Position numbers and translations under genes: made by a program
Assembly (NCBI GenBank): GCA_902805475.1
Contig: CADCSX010000006.1
Location: forward strand, 1,240,001 to 1,304,000
Length of the DNA: 64,000 nucleotides
Direction of reading: 5' to 3'
Source: Entonaema liquescens
Taxonomy: Eukaryota; Ascomycota; Sordariomycetes; Xylariales; Xylariaceae
Notes under the pieces: generated by a model
The model's database searches: none
Seen by the model: only the letters and a program-made list of their open reading frames with translations
Told to the model about the DNA's origin: nothing
Shown: piece after piece, positions 26,570 to 37,628 of the stretch
How the letters are laid out: each line of letters begins with the position of its first letter
Numbering within the stretch: the first letter of the stretch is position 1

Positions 26570-28279
26570 TTACTCGCAGTCGGCAATCTGCTCCATCCAG
26601 CCAAACTCTTCCCGGCTTATCTGTCCCTTCAGAGCAAGCCCCTCTAGTACATTCCTGACCCGTTCGACCCCCTGCTTGGCCTCGTCTATCACCGCCGTGC
26701 GTTCCTGATACTGCCCAAGCAGCGCCTCAGATACAACATAGCCGTCGTCGGTTTTTGTGGCTCCCGCGGGAACCAGGGCCTGTGCCTGTTGACGTCCTCG
26801 CTTGTACACGGCCAGTTCCGCCTTCAGTTGATTCCGTTCTATGGCGGTTTCCTCGTACTTGACGCGTAAATCCTCTCTTTCTTTTTCGGTCGCCAGCATT
26901 CTTTCCGCCGTCTTGGCCGAGTCCTCGCCTTGTGCCTCCTCGTAGATCCTATTAAGATGTTGTAGTCTCTCTAGTTCGTCTCCTTGTCTCTTCGTTGCGG
27001 TCTGGAGGTTGGTTTTGTCGAGCGCTAGACGGGAGACTTCAAGCCCCAACGTCTTGTTCTTCTGGTCCAGATTCCTGTACCGCCTGTCCCATGCCGAAGT
27101 CCGGTCTGGGGTCGACGGTGCGGGTATTGTAACTACCGTTGGTCGGTTTTCTATCTCCTTGGTGTAAGCCGTGCTAGGACGGTCTGAGAAAGCCGGGAGG
27201 ACGAATATGGGACCGTGGCCACTGCCTCTTAATCGGTAAAACCGAGTCTCGAGGTCGACGTGGGCGACACCCCGGAGTTTGTCCTGCTCCTCGTCTGAGG
27301 TTTGCAGTGTTTCTCCAACTACATTTTGCTGGAACCATTGGCGATCTCGTGAAACACCCTTCGCTTCGTTCTTGTCAAGCAACTGATGGATGAAGGTAAA
27401 AACGTCCTCTCCAGCATTGGCAAGAATCCAGCGATCCTGCGGGAACACAATTTCTCTGCCAGATCGCCCGTCCGGACCCTGCACGCTCAACTGTTGTGCC
27501 GGAACGATGGCCTCGCTCGCAAGGAGATCCAGTGAGTTGGCGTAAGCGATCTCAAGTTCGTGCATGCGGCTCACAAGGTGTTGCGTATGCAAGAGCCACT
27601 GTCCGACCAACGTTGATTTTACGTTCTCCAGTTCTGGATGCTCGGCTACTTGTTCTTTATCAGTAGGAATGATCCCGAGCAGCCCACCCATAGCTGAGTA
27701 CTCATGATCGAGCCTCTCGAGACACTCGTTGGCGTGCATGAGCAACGTCATGTGAGTTTGAAATGGACGGACTAGCATGTCTTTATCATTTTCGATCAAA
27801 TCAGGTTGAGTCTCGGTCAGCGGACAATGGAAAATAACGCCATCCTCGTCGCTGTTCTTTTTCACGAGATTGACTAAACTGTTTAACGGCGCTCGGTGTG
27901 CCTTGTCGATGTTATCGTACGGGACCTGCAAGTTGTTCAACCAGTCGTAAGCTTGGTGTCTTGGGAACGTGTCCCGTTCTATGGGTCGTCCCTGTTCATC
28001 TTGTTGGGGAAGATTTTCGTTGTCGACTTCGGCTCCTATTGTACTGGGCGCGATAGTTGATATCAAGTAAGCTAAAGATTGGGCGTGCTGCTTCAGGGCT
28101 TCCAGAGTTGGCGGCCGGCCGGGGGTAGATAAGTAACCGCAATTTACATGATCGAGCATTCGAGGATTTGACGAAGGGTTTTCATGGTAGTGGTTAGAGA
28201 AGTATGGCTTCGACCAGTGAGTCGCCCCAACGTAGCCCTCCATGCCATCATACGCATCTTGTATTTTCCCGTCGGTCAT
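26570..28279 (-). CDS. Unrecognised coiled-coil protein
   Basis: Intronless ORF of 569 residues with ATG at 28279. I do not recognise a named domain. Residues ~1-385 look folded, mostly helical, with motifs such as DRWILANAGEDVFTFIHQLLD and RFYRLRGSGHGPIFVLP. Residues ~390-496 are a heptad-like, Lys/Glu/Gln/Arg-rich coiled coil (DQKNKTLGLEVSRLALDKTN through NQLKAELAVYKRG), followed by a short helical end terminating in EEFGWMEQIADCE. No signal peptide or membrane segment, so probably cytosolic or nuclear. Codon use and length make it a real gene. It is the last gene before the 6.5 kb mobile element. It could be a lineage-specific structural protein; no function is offered. Confidence 0.72.
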   Translation of the reverse strand: MTDGKIQDAYDGMEGYVGATHWSKPYFSNHYHENPSSNPRMLDHVNCGYLSTPGRPPTLEALKQHAQSLAYLISTIAPSTIGAEVDNENLPQQDEQGRPIERDTFPRHQAYDWLNNLQVPYDNIDKAHRAPLNSLVNLVKKNSDEDGVIFHCPLTETQPDLIENDKDMLVRPFQTHMTLLMHANECLERLDHEYSAMGGLLGIIPTDKEQVAEHPELENVKSTLVGQWLLHTQHLVSRMHELEIAYANSLDLLASEAIVPAQQLSVQGPDGRSGREIVFPQDRWILANAGEDVFTFIHQLLDKNEAKGVSRDRQWFQQNVVGETLQTSDEEQDKLRGVAHVDLETRFYRLRGSGHGPIFVLPAFSDRPSTAYTKEIENRPTVVTIPAPSTPDRTSAWDRRYRNLDQKNKTLGLEVSRLALDKTNLQTATKRQGDELERLQHLNRIYEEAQGEDSAKTAERMLATEKEREDLRVKYEETAIERNQLKAELAVYKRGRQQAQALVPAGATKTDDGYVVSEALLGQYQERTAVIDEAKQGVERVRNVLEGLALKGQISREEFGWMEQIADCE

Positions 28280-29561
28280 CTTGAATGCAGTCTTACTCGG
28301 CGCACGTTTTGGCTAGTACGGGTAGGGTGATAACACTCCTTCTGGCAATATAGATATTTCCTAGGGGAGGGAAGCGAGAGTGAATGGGAAGAAAGAACTA
28401 GCCAACATGGGAGCCATTCATGATGAATCATTAAAAGAGTGAAAGAAATATATCTTGATACCGGAATGATAAGACAATCCATTGAGCTACACAACATTCC
28501 AGTGTCATTCTAGTGGCATAAAAATTGGGTGAACAATGAAAACGGCATGACAGATGCCTGCAATAGACATATTTGAAAGCGTTTGCTTCGGGACACCTAA
28601 GAAAAAACGGCGTTGCAGAGATATCTACCGCATATCGTTTCTAGCAAAAGATCGATAGTATGATTTCAATGTCAGTGAACAAGCCTGCTGGTCTAGCCAA
28701 ATGTTGCCTATCTTAAGAAAATGGGAGTTTATCGGTTACCCATTTCATGAAGCCTGTTGATTTCATGAAGCCTGTTGTACAAGTCGTAGACAGGCCATGG
28801 AGATGCTTCATGTACCGGCTTCTTTATCCGGATTCGGTTGCCTCTACGGTACATATATATGGAATGAATGAGTTTTAGACTTGATGCTCGTGGAGGCCAT
28901 ATCTTCTCCGTGCAAGGCTTAGTAGTCTCAGTTCGTAGTCGCAAGACCCGTTTCCAATTTATCTCGGTGTCGCGTTGGAATGAGACAGTCTTGTTGCAGA
29001 TATCTAAAGATACTTTTACGTCTTTCGGTCCAGCGCCACACCTCAACTTTATGAGATACCTACGCGCGGCCTATTTTTATGAGGCGCAATTACTAACGCT
29101 TAGGAATGAATCATCGTGACTAGAGGTAGCCAACTACCCTAGTATCCGTGCCTTTCCAAATTTCATTCTGATTCCGATTCCGCACGACACCCGCAAAAAT
29201 CGCCTGTGTTTCGCGTCGCTGAAAGCTTCTTTCTGCCGCGGAAGTAGACCTGATCATGATATATAGAGGGAACTTGCAGAAATATGTTGTACGAGTCGTG
29301 CGATTTGAGACGGTGATACCGGCGAAAGAGTTCGTTTACCCTCAATAGTGTGTGAGCTAGAATTAGTTGTGGCGTCGTTACATATTTCGGGGGTGAGACA
29401 AATAAATGACTACATGTACGTAGTAGGTACCTCACGAGAACGACTATGTTCGTAGGAGGCCTGGCGTCAAGTTTTTATTGTTCAGCTCATATACTGCTCT
29501 TGTGGCGATGAAGTTTACGCGTGTAAGCGCGTACTATAATAGCTGTATACTATGTAGGTAA
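28280..29561. other. Intergenic between the coiled-coil gene and the mobile element
   Basis: No supportable gene. Contains a tandem duplication of an 18-base unit (ATTTCATGAAGCCTGTTG) at about 28742-28778. The last nine bases before the element (29562-29570) are the left target-site duplicate. Confidence 0.5.
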
Positions 29562-29570
29562 GGTATAAGT
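29562..29570. repeat. Left target-site duplication GGTATAAGT
   Basis: Nine bases immediately before the left inverted repeat. The same nine bases follow the right inverted repeat at 36120-36128. The match is exact. Confidence 0.85.
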
Positions 29571-29995
29571 CAGTATCACTAAAACTAAACGTCAATTTTA
29601 ATAAAACTAAACCCCATCCACTTTTCACGTGACATGAGCCACTAAAGCCACTACCATAAGCCACCATTAATTATTACAACCACCGTAACCACCGCAATTA
29701 CCGCAATTATTAAAATTATTATAATTATTATTAAAATATATTTTATAAATTAATATATTAAATATTTAAAATAATATATATTTAATAAATATTATTAAAA
29801 TAAATATATAATTACGTAATATAATTATATATTTTTTTTATTTTTTTATAATTTTAAAATTTTAATTTTAATTATATAAAAATATAAATAAAATAAAATA
29901 TTTTAATATAAATTTTTATTATTTTTTTATATAATTTTATAATATTTTTTTTTTATATATAATTTTTTTATTTTTATTTAAATTTATTTTATAAT
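29571..29995 (+). repeat. Left terminal inverted repeat
   Basis: Begins CAGTATCAC. The outer ~145 bases keep C residues and contain ACC/CCAC-rich subterminal repeats (29635-29700); the inner part is nearly pure A/T. It pairs with 35727-36119 in inverted orientation, with an extra ~50-base A/T insertion in this copy. Confidence 0.8.
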
Positions 29996-30170
29996 TTTTT
30001 TTTAAAAAAAATTATTATTACGATGTAAATGGGGTATATGCGTATAACGTGAACGGGCTATTTTTAATGGTTAAAATCGTGGTGGTTATAATTTTAATGA
30101 TTTATATCACGTGAAAAATGGATAAAATTTAATTTTATTAAAATTAACGTTTAATTTTAATAATATTAAT
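29995..30170. repeat. Internal inverted-repeat arm 1 (right-end-like)
   Basis: Its 3' part (CACGTGAAAAATGG then TTATTAAAATTAACGTTTA) is a G-to-A-altered version of the element's right terminus. The whole arm is inverted relative to 30311-30474. Between them they share ATGTAAAT, CGTATAACG and GAACGGG. Confidence 0.7.
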
Positions 30171-30310
30171 AATTTTATTAAATAAATTTTTCGTAATGTA
30201 TTTAAATTAAAATTTTAAAATAATTTTTATAATTAATTATATATTAAAATAATTATTTTTAAGTTTTTTTATTTATTATATTTTATAAAAAATTTTATAA
30301 AAAAAATTCT

Positions 30311-30474
30311 TTTAATATCATTAAAAATAATAAAATTAAACTTTATCCATTTTTTACGTGACATAAATTATTAAAATTACAATTACAACGATTTTAATTA
30401 TTAAAAATAACCCGTTCGCGTTATACGTATATATTTTATTTACATTATAATAATAATTTTTTTAAAAAAAAATT
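30311..30474. repeat. Internal inverted-repeat arm 2 (left-end-like)
   Basis: Resembles the element's left terminus (ATTAAACTTTATCCATTTTT against ACTAAACCCCATCCACTTTT) and is the inverted partner of arm 1, with about 140 bases between. Differences between the arms are mostly transitions, as RIP would leave. Confidence 0.7.
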
Positions 30475-30526
30475 ATAAAATATTAATAAATACGTACGTA
30501 AAAAAAATAATAATAAAGTAATAATA

Positions 30527-30692
30527 AGTAAATAAATAAATTAAAATTAATATATTAATAATATTTAAAAAAAAAATTATTTATTATTAAAAAATAAAAA
30601 AAATATAATTTTTATATAATTTAAAATATATAAATATTTTTTTATATTAAATACGTATTATATAATAATACGTATAATTATTATTTAATTAT
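30527..30692 (+). repeat. Internal direct repeat, copy 1
   Basis: Nearly identical in the same orientation to 35560-35722, including TTAAAATTAATATATTAATA and the TACGTATTA..AATAATACGTA segment. It lies just inside arm 2. Confidence 0.7.
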
Positions 30693-33600
30693 TATTTATT
30701 TTATTTTTTTTTATAATTAATTAATTATAAATTTAATATTTATTTTATATTTTATTTTTTTTAATCGTAAATTAATTTAATTTTTTTATATAATAAAAAT
30801 TTTATGGTTTTTTTTATAAATTATAATGTGTGATTTATTAAAGTTTTTAGTTTTTTTATTTAATATTCTTTAAAAACGTATTTTAATTTTTATTTTAATT
30901 AATATTTTATTTTTTATAACGAGAAATTTTATAATGTTAATATTAAAAATGTTATTTATTTAAAAATTAATAATTTCGAATAAATTTATAATTATTATTA
31001 TTAAATAAAAGTTAAATATTAATAGTTTTATATATAATTTTTTTTAATTATATTTTAAATAAATTTTAAATTAATATATATTAAATTTAATAAAATTATA
31101 TAATAATTTATTAATATGTAATAATATTTTTTTAAAATATTTATATTTTAATTTAATTAACATTTATATATAAATTATTTTTAATATAAATATTTTAAAT
31201 TAAATATAAATTATAATAATATTTTTTATTATAATTTTTATTAAAATTATTGTAATTTTAAATTATTAATTGTAATTTTTTATAAAAAACAAAAGTATTT
31301 TTATTTTTAATTTCGTAAATTATTTATAATTTAAAAATTATTACGTTTTTATATATTTTTAAATTATATATTATTGGTTTTAAAATATTTTTTTTAAATA
31401 AAACATTTAATTTTTTTATATTTAAAATTTTATATAATTTTTTTAATATAATTATTTTTTTATTTTTTTAAAATTATATTATTAAAATAAAGTTATTTTA
31501 TTTTTTAATAATAATAAATAATGTAATAATATAAAAGAAATTATTAATAAATATAAAGTTTTTTTCGAAAATAATTTAATAATTATTAAAATTGAAAATA
31601 AGTTTAAATAATTTAATTTTAAGTTTTTTAATTAACATTAGTTTTTTTTTAAATTAAATATAAAATTTAATATAAAAGTTTTAAAACGTAAATATATTAT
31701 TAAATATGTTTAAAATAATAATAATATTTTTATTAATAATTAAAATGATTTTATATAATTTTTTTTATTTGTTTTTTTTTCGGTAAATAAATATTTTATT
31801 ATTAATAAAAAAAAATATTAAAAAAAATTTTTTAATATTAAAATTGTTATGAATATTTAAAATGTTACAAATTAAATATTATAATTTAATTTTTATTATT
31901 ATTTTTTAAATTATTTATATTTTTTATATTTATAAAAAAATAAATAATAAATTTATATTAATTTTTAAATAAATGTTAAAAATTAAAAAAGTTAAAATAA
32001 AATTATTTAAATTAATAATATTATTTATTGTTTTAATAATTATTTAAAATTATAACGTGTTTAAAATAAAGTTTTAAAATTTAATTATTATAATTTTATA
32101 TATTTAATAAATAAAATTATAATATTTTTCGATTTTATTAATTAATTAATATATTTTAATTAATATTTAATGGTAAATAATTTTAATTATATAAGTTTTA
32201 TTTTTAAATTTAATATTATTAAAATTAGTTTTGGCGTTATATGTAATAATATTTAAAAATTTAAAGTAAATATTAATTTAATATTAATTTAATATTTTTT
32301 ATATTTTTTTAATTAATAGATTTTTTATAAAATATATTATTTAAAAATTTATAATTGTGTTAATTATATATAAAATTGGTTATTTATTAAAGTATATAAT
32401 ATTAATAATTATTTTATAATTAAAATTTATATTAAAATTTTTTAAATTAAATTTAAATTTTTACAAAATTTTATTTTTAATTTAATAATAATAATAAAAT
32501 TTATTAATTTTTTTAAAATTATTAATATTAATATTATATTTTAATTTATTTAATAAATTATAAAATTTATTAATTAATAAATAATTAAAATAAATATAAA
32601 AATGTTATAATTTATTTTTTATAAAATAAATAATATTTTTAAAATAAAATTATAAATGTTATTATTTTTTAATAATATTAATTATTATTTTATTTTTATA
32701 TATTAATTAATTAATAATATTATTAAAATATATATTTAATTAATTTATATTTTTTAAAGAAAATAAAAATAAAATATTTAATTTTATAACGTAAAGATTT
32801 ATTTTATTAAATAGAATATTAATTATAATTATTTTTAAAAATTTAATTAATTATTTATTATTAAATTTAATATTTATTTTTTTTACGTAAAATATATTTA
32901 TTTTTAATTATTAATTTAAATATTTTTTAATAAAAACGAAATATTAATTTTTTTTAATTATAAATATGTATATTATATTTATATTAAATATAATATTTTA
33001 AAAAATACTTTTTATATATTAATTTAAAATAAAAATAATATTAAACTTTTTATTTTTAAATAAATTTAAAATAATAATATAATATTAAAATATTTAATTA
33101 AATAAAAATATTACCATTAAAAATAAATTAACAATATTTTTATTTTAATTAAATTTTAAATTAAAATTATTAATCTTTTTAAAATTTATTTAAAAAATTA
33201 CGTAATTTTTCTTAAAAAAACTTTATTTAACTTTTTATACTTTTTTAACTTTTTTATATTTATATTTTAAATATTTCATTAATTAATATTTTTTTTTTAT
33301 AAATTTAATAATAATATTTTTATTTTTTCATTTATTTAAAATTATATTTATTTTTTTTATTATTATAATAATATTTTTAATTAATATAATTATTATTATT
33401 ATTATTATATTTATTAATAAAAAATTATTATATATTTTTTATAATTTTATATATTTTAATTAATATTTAAAATTTATTTATTAAATTTTTAAATTATATA
33501 AATAATATAAAAAAATATATTAAAATTAAAATATAATTTAATATATTTAATATATTATAATAATAAATTATTATTCGTTTTAAAAATTATAATTTAAAAT

Positions 33601-35559
33601 TTTTTAATATAATAAAATTTATTAAAAAATAATTAAAATATTTTTATATTATTTTTTCTTTAATTTTATTTTTTTATTTTAATATTAAAAAATATTATTA
33701 ATATTTAATTATAATAATATTAAAATAATGTTTTATAATAAAATATATATTTATAAAATATTAATATTAAAATATATTATAAAAAAAATAAATAATTATT
33801 TTTTTAATTAAAATAATAAAAAATATAATATAAAATTATATTTGTTAAATTTTTATTATATAATATATATTTAAAAAAAATTTAAATTTATTTTTAAAAA
33901 TATTATATAATTTTTTTATATAATTATTTTTGGTATTTTAAGTTTTTTTAAAAAATTTTATAATAGTAAAAAAATATATTTTATTAATAATATATATTAA
34001 AAAAATTTTATAATAAATTTAAATTTATTAATTATTAATAAATATAAAAATTTATTTTTAAAAATTTATTATTTATATAAATAATAAAATTATTTAAAAA
34101 AAAGAATTGTATTTTTTTATTAATAAGTTTTTTTTATTTATTTTAATATTTAAAAAAAGTATTAAAATTATATATAAATTATTTAACAATAATTTAAAAA
34201 ATTTAAAAATATTTTTTATAATAAATAAAATAATTTATTTTTATATTAAATTAATTTTTTATTTAAAGTTATATTTTAAAATATTATTTATTTATTTTAA
34301 ATAAAATATAAGTAATTTTTATAAAATAGTAAAAAAAAAAAGCAAAAAAAAAGTTAAATATTATTTAAAAATTATTTTAAATTTTTTATTAAAATTAAAT
34401 TATTAAATATTAATAATTTAATATTTTTTATAAATTAAAAATAAAATATTTTATAAAAAAATAAAATAATAAAATACGTAATAAAAAAAAAAGTTATATT
34501 AAAAAAAAAATATAATATTAATTGTAAAATAAGTAAAATAAATTAAATATAAAAAAAAGTTTTTTATAAAAGTAATATTAAAAAAAAATTTTATTTTATA
34601 TATATAATTTTATAAATAAATATTTACGAATTAAAAAACGTTAATTATTAATATATTAATATTTAAAAATATATAAATTTTTATATATTAAAATAAATAA
34701 GTTTTTTTTTAATATTATAAATTAAAACTTTTTATATTAATATATTAAGTTATTTTTATTATATTTTTTTTAATTTATTAAAATTTTAAATTAATAAATT
34801 ATTTATTTATATAAAATTAAAAAAAAAATTTATATAATTAATATTATATTAATTTATATAAATATTTTATTATATTAATATAATTTTTAATATTAATTAT
34901 AATAATTTTAATATAATTATAAAATTTATTATTATAAATTTTTAAAATTATTTTTTATATTTATTTAACGTTTTTTTTTAAATGTTTAAATATATAAAAT
35001 ATTTTTATCGGTAATTTTAAAATTTATTAAAGTAAAAAATGTTTAAATATTTTTTTATTAAAATATTATTTTTATAAAATTTATAATTTTTTATTTTATT
35101 ATTATATAATTAAAATATTAAATAAAAATTATTATTATTTAATTAAAAAAATAATTTAATAATTTTTATAATTTATTTATATTTTTTTATTTAATTAAGT
35201 TATTATTTATAATTTAAATTTATATTTATATAAAATTTTTTAATTATAATATTATAAAAAAAATTAATATTATAAATAATAAAAATATTAATAATAATAA
35301 TAAATTTAAATTATTATATATAAATATAAATTTAAATAAATTATAAAATAAAATAAAATGGTAATTTATTATAAATAATTTAATTATTTTAATAAAAATA
35401 TTATATTAATATTATATATATTATTATAATAAAATTTTTAAATTATTATAATAATAATTTTTTTAATTTTATTAATTTATATTATTATAAATTTAATAAT
35501 ATTAATTAATATTAATAAATATATATATAAAAAAATTATAAAATAATAATAAATAAATA

Positions 35560-35722
35560 AATAAATAAATTAAAATTAATATATTAATAATATTTAAAAA
35601 AAAAATTATTTATTATTAAAAATAAGAAAAATGCGTTTTTTATATAATTTAAAATATATAAGTATTTTTTTATATTAAATACGTATTACGTAATAATACG
35701 TACGGTTATTATTTAATTATTA
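35560..35722 (+). repeat. Internal direct repeat, copy 2
   Basis: Second copy of 30527-30692, just inside the right terminal repeat. It keeps more C and G (ACGTATTACGTAATAATACG) than copy 1 (ACGTATTATATAATAATACG), so copy 1 has lost C/G by transition. Confidence 0.7.
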
Positions 35723-35726
35723 TAAA

Positions 35727-36119
35727 ATAAATTTAAATAAAAATTTAATAAATTATATATAAAAAAAAAATATTATAAAATCATTTAAAAAATAATAAAA
35801 ATTTATATTAAAATATTTTATTTTATTTATATTTTTATATAATTAAATTTTAAATTTTAAAATTATAAAAAATAAAAAAAATTATAAAAAATATATATAT
35901 ATATAATTATATTACGTAATTATATATTTATTTTAATAATATTTATTAATAATAATTATAATAATTTTAATAATTACGGTAGTTACGGTGGTTGCGGTGG
36001 TTATGGTGGTTGTAATGGTTGGTGGTAGCTTATGGTAGTGGCTTATTGTGGTTATGGTAGCTTCGAAAGTGGATGGGGTTTAGTTTTATTATTTTTGACG
36101 TTTAGTTTTAGTGATACTG
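35727..36119 (-). repeat. Right terminal inverted repeat
   Basis: Inverted copy of 29571-29995, ending GTGATACTG. The outer ~145 bases keep G residues and contain repeated GGTGGTTRYGGT units (35975-36065). The inner part is nearly pure A/T. Confidence 0.8.
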
Positions 36120-36128
36120 GGTATAAGT
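36120..36128. repeat. Right target-site duplication GGTATAAGT
   Basis: Exact copy of 29562-29570, directly after the last base of the right terminal repeat. Confidence 0.85.
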
Positions 36129-37628
36129 GATGAAATAGGTAAAATAGTACGCAAGCGGGTTTGTGCGGCCCCATACATGATCAGATGTTATGGCTAGGAA
36201 TGGAATGGCCAGAATGGCACGCGAAGATTTGGCTAAGCGCTTAACCTAGCTGCTTATGTACTATGTAGCTGCTGTGTTCGTTAGTTGATGAACTTGGTAG
36301 GGATTGCCAAGCTAAGTTAAATCCATACTATGGCAAGTGCAGACGGACAATGTAATAGTCTTGATTTAATCTACCGATAGTCTGATGTCATTGAACGAAT
36401 CGAGCGAATCGAGCGGACTAAATAAAATAATAAACAGAACCAGCACGACACGATAATGTTTGCTATATCTTTGATGTAATTTGTTGTAATTTTTTTTTGT
36501 GTCCGATGCAAGTGAGGTCTTGGGAGCTTCGTGTTCTTCTGTTCTCGTCTTGTTTTAAACCTGCTTTCTGCCCTTGCAACCTGCACTATACGAACTGCCA
36601 ATACTGAAAAACCTGCGACAGACCAACGAGGAAGAAAAAAAAAAAAGATAACAACTATATCCTAAAAATATAGGAGTATACAATCCATCTTCATTGGAAC
36701 CTCCTGAAGGTATCGTGCATTTTATTATCCGTTTGATATACTCCTATCACTATCTATAGATTTTCTTTATATACATGAAACTCATCTCCAAACATTAACC
36801 AACTGCCCAAAGTTTATCGGGAGGATCCCATCGTTGTAGAGGGACCACGATTACCTAACTTTCCCAAACATTACCTAACATCGCCTAATGGTTAGTATAT
36901 CTAAAAAGGAAATTGGGAAGTTCCAAGGCCGAAGAGAACCATGGGTCAGCTTAACAAGGGGTCATCGCGAATCAATCGTCATAGCCTCTCCACCCTTGCA
37001 ACCTTCCTGTCCCCTCATCCCTGCCCATCCCTGCCCATCCCTGTCCATCCCCACTCAACCCAGTTCCCCCCCGTCAGAACCATTAAAACTATCAGAAGCT
37101 TGCAAAGATCTGACGGCAAGGATCGTCCCCAAATCCTGAAAATTTCTGGCAACCTCATACAAAGTCTAGACTTTGTTGCACATGAGGCTCATATTCATAT
37201 GAAATACCCTCCCGTCATAATAAACCGTATCATGCATTCAGAATTCACTCTCACTTTTTCTTTTGTGTGTACCAATATCAATTCGCTTTCCTTTGATAGG
37301 AAGTGATGAATACGATATATATCCCAGATCTACGAAACAACGATCGCTGACGACTTACCGGGTCGATAGTTTCCTCTTTAGCTCGAGTTACACGCACGTA
37401 GCCGCCTACGTCTTCTGTAATTTTGGCTTTTTGGCTTTTTGGCTTTTTGTTCTCTCCTCTTTCTTCTATACACCGCCCGCACCTGTTGAAAAGGTACACT
37501 CGGCGCGTAGTCAATTGGTCTAAACCGACCTTGAGCTTTCTTCCCACATTGCTCAGAGCTCAATGAGAGCTCATCTTAATCCATAATAACTCGCGCTTCT
37601 CATCGAGTAAACACCATCAACAGTTAAG
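36129..37628. other. Intergenic, upstream of the CSC1-like gene
   Basis: Promoter and 5' UTR region of the channel gene, without a gene of its own. Short tandem repeats: CATCCCTGCC-like units at 37016-37050 and TTTTTGGC units at 37420-37448. C/T-rich stretches precede the start codon. Confidence 0.5.

Larger units (their letters stand above)
29571..36119. mobile_element. 6.5 kb RIP-degraded DNA transposon with ~0.4 kb TIRs and 9-base TSD
   Basis: The two ends are inverted copies: both read CAGTATCACTAAAACTAAAC inward, continue through ACTAAACCCCATCCACTTT, and stay related for about 400 bases (29571-29995 and 35727-36119), with an indel of about 50 bases in the left copy. A perfect 9-base direct repeat flanks them. 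Long TIRs with a 9-base duplication are typical of Mutator-like elements (MULEs), but no transposase is readable, so the class is inference. The interior is almost devoid of G and C and every frame is short, as expected after RIP. Residual G and C are mostly in ACGT/TACGTA contexts. Internal repeats suggest nested or rearranged related elements. Confidence 0.85.

Noticed and set aside
34107..34304. 65-codon open frame inside the AT island
   Set aside because: Encodes only Phe/Ile/Leu/Lys/Asn/Tyr-type residues, as any A/T-only sequence would; no coding evidence.
29716..35970. AT island as a centromere or a mitochondrial DNA insertion
   Set aside because: The island has exact flanking duplication and matching inverted ends, which mark an inserted element. 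No mitochondrial gene text is visible, and it is too small and bounded for a centromere.
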